Source: Paenibacillus sp. J23TS9
GTDB lineage: Bacteria > Bacillota > Bacilli > Paenibacillales > Paenibacillaceae
NCBI RefSeq assembly: GCF_018403225.1
Contig: NZ_BOSG01000001.1
Coordinates: 744,001-808,000, forward strand
Reading direction: 5' to 3'
Length of the DNA stretch: 64,000 bases
Both the position numbers and the translations under genes were made by a program. This document shows, piece by piece, positions 61,128 to 64,000 of this stretch; positions within the stretch are counted from its first letter, which is position 1, and each line of letters opens with the position of its first letter. The notes beneath the pieces are model-generated. The model was not told the DNA's origin, did no database searches, and worked only from the letters and a program-made list of their open reading frames with translations.

Positions 61128-62042
61128 TTATTTCACTAACTCCTGCATGGTTTCTTTAAAGGTATCGATAAAAGCCTCAGCGGCTTTGGACAGGTAGCGC
61201 CCACGGCGGTAAGCGATCACGAGTGTCCGGCTTGGAACGGGCTCGGCTAGCGGTAAGTACACAGGGACAAATTCACTTCTCGAAGAACGTGAGATAAACC
61301 GCGGTACCAAGGTAATTCCCATTCCCGTGGCTACCAGTGATTGGATGGTTTCCATATTATTGCTCTCGAATACCACTTTCGGTTCAAATCCCGCCTTTTG
61401 ACACAAGTCTAATGTGATCTTTCGGAAGCCCTGTCCTTTTTTCAGAACGATAAATGATTCTCCGCTCAGTTCTTCGATACGGACGGGTATAGGTTTGCCG
61501 CCCTTGGCCCTCTCCGCAAGCGGATGGCCGGCTGGGACCGCGAGATCTATTTTTTCTTCCCCTATAATTTCATAGGTAAGGGAAGGCTCCTGCAGCGGTA
61601 GGGAGAGCAGGCTCAAATCGGTTTTACCTCCGGCCGTCAGCTTTTCCAGATTCATGGATGAATCCTCAAGTAATGCAATTTCAATCTCGGGATATTTTTG
61701 TTTAAAAGAAGGAAGGACATGGGGCAGCAGGTGGGCACCCGTAATCGGCATACTACCGACCATAACCTTCCCCCCTCTAAGCTGGGAGATATCCGACATT
61801 TCCTGGCGCAGCAGCTCTACGGCGTCCATGATCTTTTGAGCCTGATCCATAAATAGCGAGCCGGCATGGGTAAGCTCAACCGTGCTGGTATTCCGCTGAA
61901 AAAGAAGCACCCCCAGCTCCTTTTCAAGCTTGGAGAGCTGTTGGCTTAAGGATGGCTGGGCGATATGCAGCTTTTCGGCTGCCCGGGAAAAATTTCGCTC
62001 CGAAGCGATTTGCAAGGCGTATTGGAGTTGTCTCAATTCCAT
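61128..62042 (-). CDS. LysR family transcriptional regulator
   Basis: About 304 aa (ATG 62042; ATG 62048 also possible). N-terminal HTH: LRQLQYALQIASERNFSRAA and LHIAQPSLSQQLSKLEKELG. C-terminal periplasmic-binding-like domain (about 90-300). CynR/CysB-like. Divergent from leuCD, so control of leucine synthesis is possible, but effector and targets are unknown. Confidence 0.92.
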   Translation of the reverse strand: MELRQLQYALQIASERNFSRAAEKLHIAQPSLSQQLSKLEKELGVLLFQRNTSTVELTHAGSLFMDQAQKIMDAVELLRQEMSDISQLRGGKVMVGSMPITGAHLLPHVLPSFKQKYPEIEIALLEDSSMNLEKLTAGGKTDLSLLSLPLQEPSLTYEIIGEEKIDLAVPAGHPLAERAKGGKPIPVRIEELSGESFIVLKKGQGFRKITLDLCQKAGFEPKVVFESNNMETIQSLVATGMGITLVPRFISRSSRSEFVPVYLPLAEPVPSRTLVIAYRRGRYLSKAAEAFIDTFKETMQELVK

Positions 62043-62225
62043 ATTCATCGGTCCAATCGTTTTGAATTGTCGTATTACATGATTATGCTCATAGTTATTT
62101 CCTATTACTTTTATAGATATTATATCTTGGAACAATTAAGAGCGAAATGCTATATTTATGTCATTCATGAGATACCGTACTCCGGTGCTCTTCCAAGGTC
62201 GTAAAACCATGATGAGGTGAAAAAG

Positions 62226-63647
62226 ATGAGTAAAAGAACAATGTTTGAGAAAATTTGGGATAACCACGTTATTCATCAGGAAGCAGGCAAGCCGAGTATC
62301 CTATACATCGATTTGCATCTCGTCCATGAAGTTACTTCCCCGCAGGCGTTTGAAGGACTTCGCCTCAGCGGACGCAAGGTTCGCCGCCCTGAGCTGACCT
62401 TTGCTACCATGGACCATAACGTACCAACCAAAGACCGTTTCAACATTAAAGACCCGATTTCCAAGCAGCAGATCGATACCCTCACTCAAAACTGCCGTGA
62501 TTTCGGCGTAACACTGTTTGATCTCGATACGATTGATCAAGGCGTCGTGCATGTTATGGGACCGGAACTGGGTTTAACACATCCAGGCAAAACGATCGTT
62601 TGCGGTGACAGCCATACTTCTACGCATGGTGCTTTCGGCGCTCTGGCGTTCGGTATCGGAACCAGTGAAGTTGAGCATGTCCTCGCGACACAATGCTTGC
62701 AGCAGGCTAAAGCCAAAACAATGGAAGTCCGCTTTGTAGGTAAACGTAAAGCCGGCATCACTGCAAAAGATATGATCCTTGGCGTAATCGCCAAATACGG
62801 CACGGATTTTGCTACTGGCTATGTTATTGAATACACAGGTGAAGCGATTCGTGAGCTGACGATGGAAGAACGCATGACTGTATGCAATATGTCCATCGAA
62901 GGTGGAGCACGCGCTGGGATGATCGCACCGGATGAGACTACATTCGAGTATCTTCGTGGTCGCCAGCATGTGCCGGCAGGCAGTGATTATGACAGCCGTG
63001 TAGAAGAATGGAAGCAGCTTGTGACCGACGAAGGCGCTTCATACGATTTGGTTCTTGAGTTTGATATGGAGTCCTTGATCCCTCAAGTGACCTGGGGCAC
63101 AAGCCCGGGCATGGGGACAGACATCACATCAAAAGTACCTGTACCTTCCGAATTGCCAACTGAAAATGAACGCAAGGCTGCTGAAAAAGCCCTCGAATAT
63201 ATGGGTCTGGTACCAGGCACACCTATGAATGAAATTCCAGTCGATTATGTATTTATCGGCTCTTGCACCAATGGACGGATTGAAGATCTGCGCGCGGCTG
63301 CAGAAGTAGCCAAAGGCTATAAGGTATCGGATCAGGTGACAGCCATTGTCGTTCCTGGATCCGGACGCGTGAAGCTTCAAGCCGAAGCTGAAGGTCTCGA
63401 CAAAATCTTTGTTGAAGCTGGTTTTGAATGGCGCGATGCCGGCTGCAGTATGTGTCTGGCGATGAATCCGGATGTGCTTCAGCCTGGACAACGCTGCGCT
63501 TCAACCTCAAACCGTAACTTTGAAGGACGTCAAGGACGCGGTGGACGGACGCATCTGGTTTCTCCTGCCATGGCTGCTGCTGCAGCGATCAAAGGCCGGT
63601 TTACGGATGTCCGCGAATGGAATATTAAATCTGATGTGGTTAGCTAA
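62226..63647 (+). CDS. leuC: 3-isopropylmalate dehydratase, large subunit
   Basis: 473 aa from ATG 62226 (GAGGTG 6 bases upstream; in-frame GTG 62217 is inside it). Aconitase superfamily with [21 protein letters not shown], Fe-S Cys in [12 protein letters not shown] and [11 protein letters not shown], and [20 protein letters not shown]. Isomerises isopropylmalate in leucine synthesis, with LeuD, 14 bases downstream. Confidence 0.97.
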   Translation: MSKRTMFEKIWDNHVIHQEAGKPSILYIDLHLVHEVTSPQAFEGLRLSGRKVRRPELTFATMDHNVPTKDRFNIKDPISKQQIDTLTQNCRDFGVTLFDLDTIDQGVVHVMGPELGLTHPGKTIVCGDSHTSTHGAFGALAFGIGTSEVEHVLATQCLQQAKAKTMEVRFVGKRKAGITAKDMILGVIAKYGTDFATGYVIEYTGEAIRELTMEERMTVCNMSIEGGARAGMIAPDETTFEYLRGRQHVPAGSDYDSRVEEWKQLVTDEGASYDLVLEFDMESLIPQVTWGTSPGMGTDITSKVPVPSELPTENERKAAEKALEYMGLVPGTPMNEIPVDYVFIGSCTNGRIEDLRAAAEVAKGYKVSDQVTAIVVPGSGRVKLQAEAEGLDKIFVEAGFEWRDAGCSMCLAMNPDVLQPGQRCASTSNRNFEGRQGRGGRTHLVSPAMAAAAAIKGRFTDVREWNIKSDVVS

Positions 63648-63661
63648 GGAGGAGAACAGAC

Positions 63662-64000
63662 ATGGAAGCTTTTACTAAATTAACAGGCCTTGTTGCCCCG
63701 GTAGACCGGGTGAACGTGGATACGGATGCCATTATCCCTAAACAGTTTTTGAAACGGATCGAACGCACCGGCTTCGGACAGTTTCTGTTCTTCGAATGGA
63801 GATTTGATGAGCAAGGGAATGACATCGCCAATTTCTCCCTGAACCAACCGCGCTACAAGGGCTCTTCAATCCTGATTTCCCGTGCCAACTTTGGCTGCGG
63901 ATCTTCCCGTGAGCATGCACCATGGGCAATCATGGACTATGGCTTTAAATGCGTCATTGCTCCATCATTTGCGGATATTTTCTATAATAACTGTTTTAAA
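63662..64000 (+). CDS. leuD: 3-isopropylmalate dehydratase, small subunit (3' end outside window)
   Basis: 113 residues visible from ATG 63662 (GGAGG upstream). Swivelling domain: [39 protein letters not shown] and [12 protein letters not shown]. Pairs with LeuC. Cut by the window end. Confidence 0.96.
   Translation, partial: MEAFTKLTGLVAPVDRVNVDTDAIIPKQFLKRIERTGFGQFLFFEWRFDEQGNDIANFSLNQPRYKGSSILISRANFGCGSSREHAPWAIMDYGFKCVIAPSFADIFYNNCFK

Noticed and set aside
1..64000. CRISPR arrays, rRNA or tRNA genes
   Set aside because: No regularly spaced repeats and no tRNA-like cloverleaf or rRNA sequence were noticed on reading.

Overview
The window looks like a chromosomal segment from a Paenibacillus-type member of the Bacillales. 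This is inferred from the gene families, strong AGGAGG-type ribosome binding sites, many TTG/GTG starts, T-box and ZTP leaders, and a gene order that partly follows the Bacillus subtilis cca-birA-panBCD-dinG ... ypmB-asnS-dnaD chromosome. No species is claimed. Both ends cut genes: cca on the left, leuD on the right.

1-23.5 kb is a core block, all on the + strand. It holds cca (3' part), birA, panBCD behind a structured leader resembling the pan RNA motif, a TPR protein, an exonuclease-helicase DinG with a full set of Fe-S type cysteines, rex, an MTA/SAH deaminase, a YpmB-like protein, a membrane protein plus FtsH-like protease pair, 3-hydroxyacyl-CoA dehydrogenase with acetate kinase, asnS, dnaD, a nucleotide-sugar-type epimerase, an ECF sigma/anti-sigma/membrane protein operon, csaA and an RlmD-type rRNA methyltransferase.

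23.5-47.8 kb is an accessory block on both strands, more AT-rich. It has small regulator-plus-enzyme units: TetR with SDR and aldo-keto reductase, TetR with an MFS pump, a MmyB-type XRE regulator with an epimerase, MerR with thioredoxin, ArsR-DUF2087 with a TraB-like protein and a GNAT, and AraC regulators. There are also a StlD/DarB-like ketosynthase, a GGDEF protein, aldehyde dehydrogenase plus DUF779, and phosphotransferases. Decayed pieces (an IS1182-type transposase remnant and a DeoR regulator lacking its DNA-binding part) suggest turnover here. Several units keep recognisable operators.

47.8-52.6 kb begins with a ZTP riboswitch and terminator controlling a FolD protein fused to a cyclodeaminase/cyclohydrolase (FTCD_C/FchA-like) domain. 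The FolD half carries Glu where the cyclohydrolase-critical Gln is expected. This is the most unusual gene in the window. A phosphotransferase, NUDIX, AraC and ankyrin gene follow.

52.6-61.1 kb combines methionine salvage and proline synthesis. On the - strand a tRNA-Pro-type T-box precedes proB-proA-proC, and proC overlaps mtnW by ATGA, followed by mtnX and mtnB. mtnE lies just upstream of the T-box, and the omega-amidase mtnU is divergent from mtnE. The last part (61.1-64 kb) has a LysR regulator divergent from leuCD.
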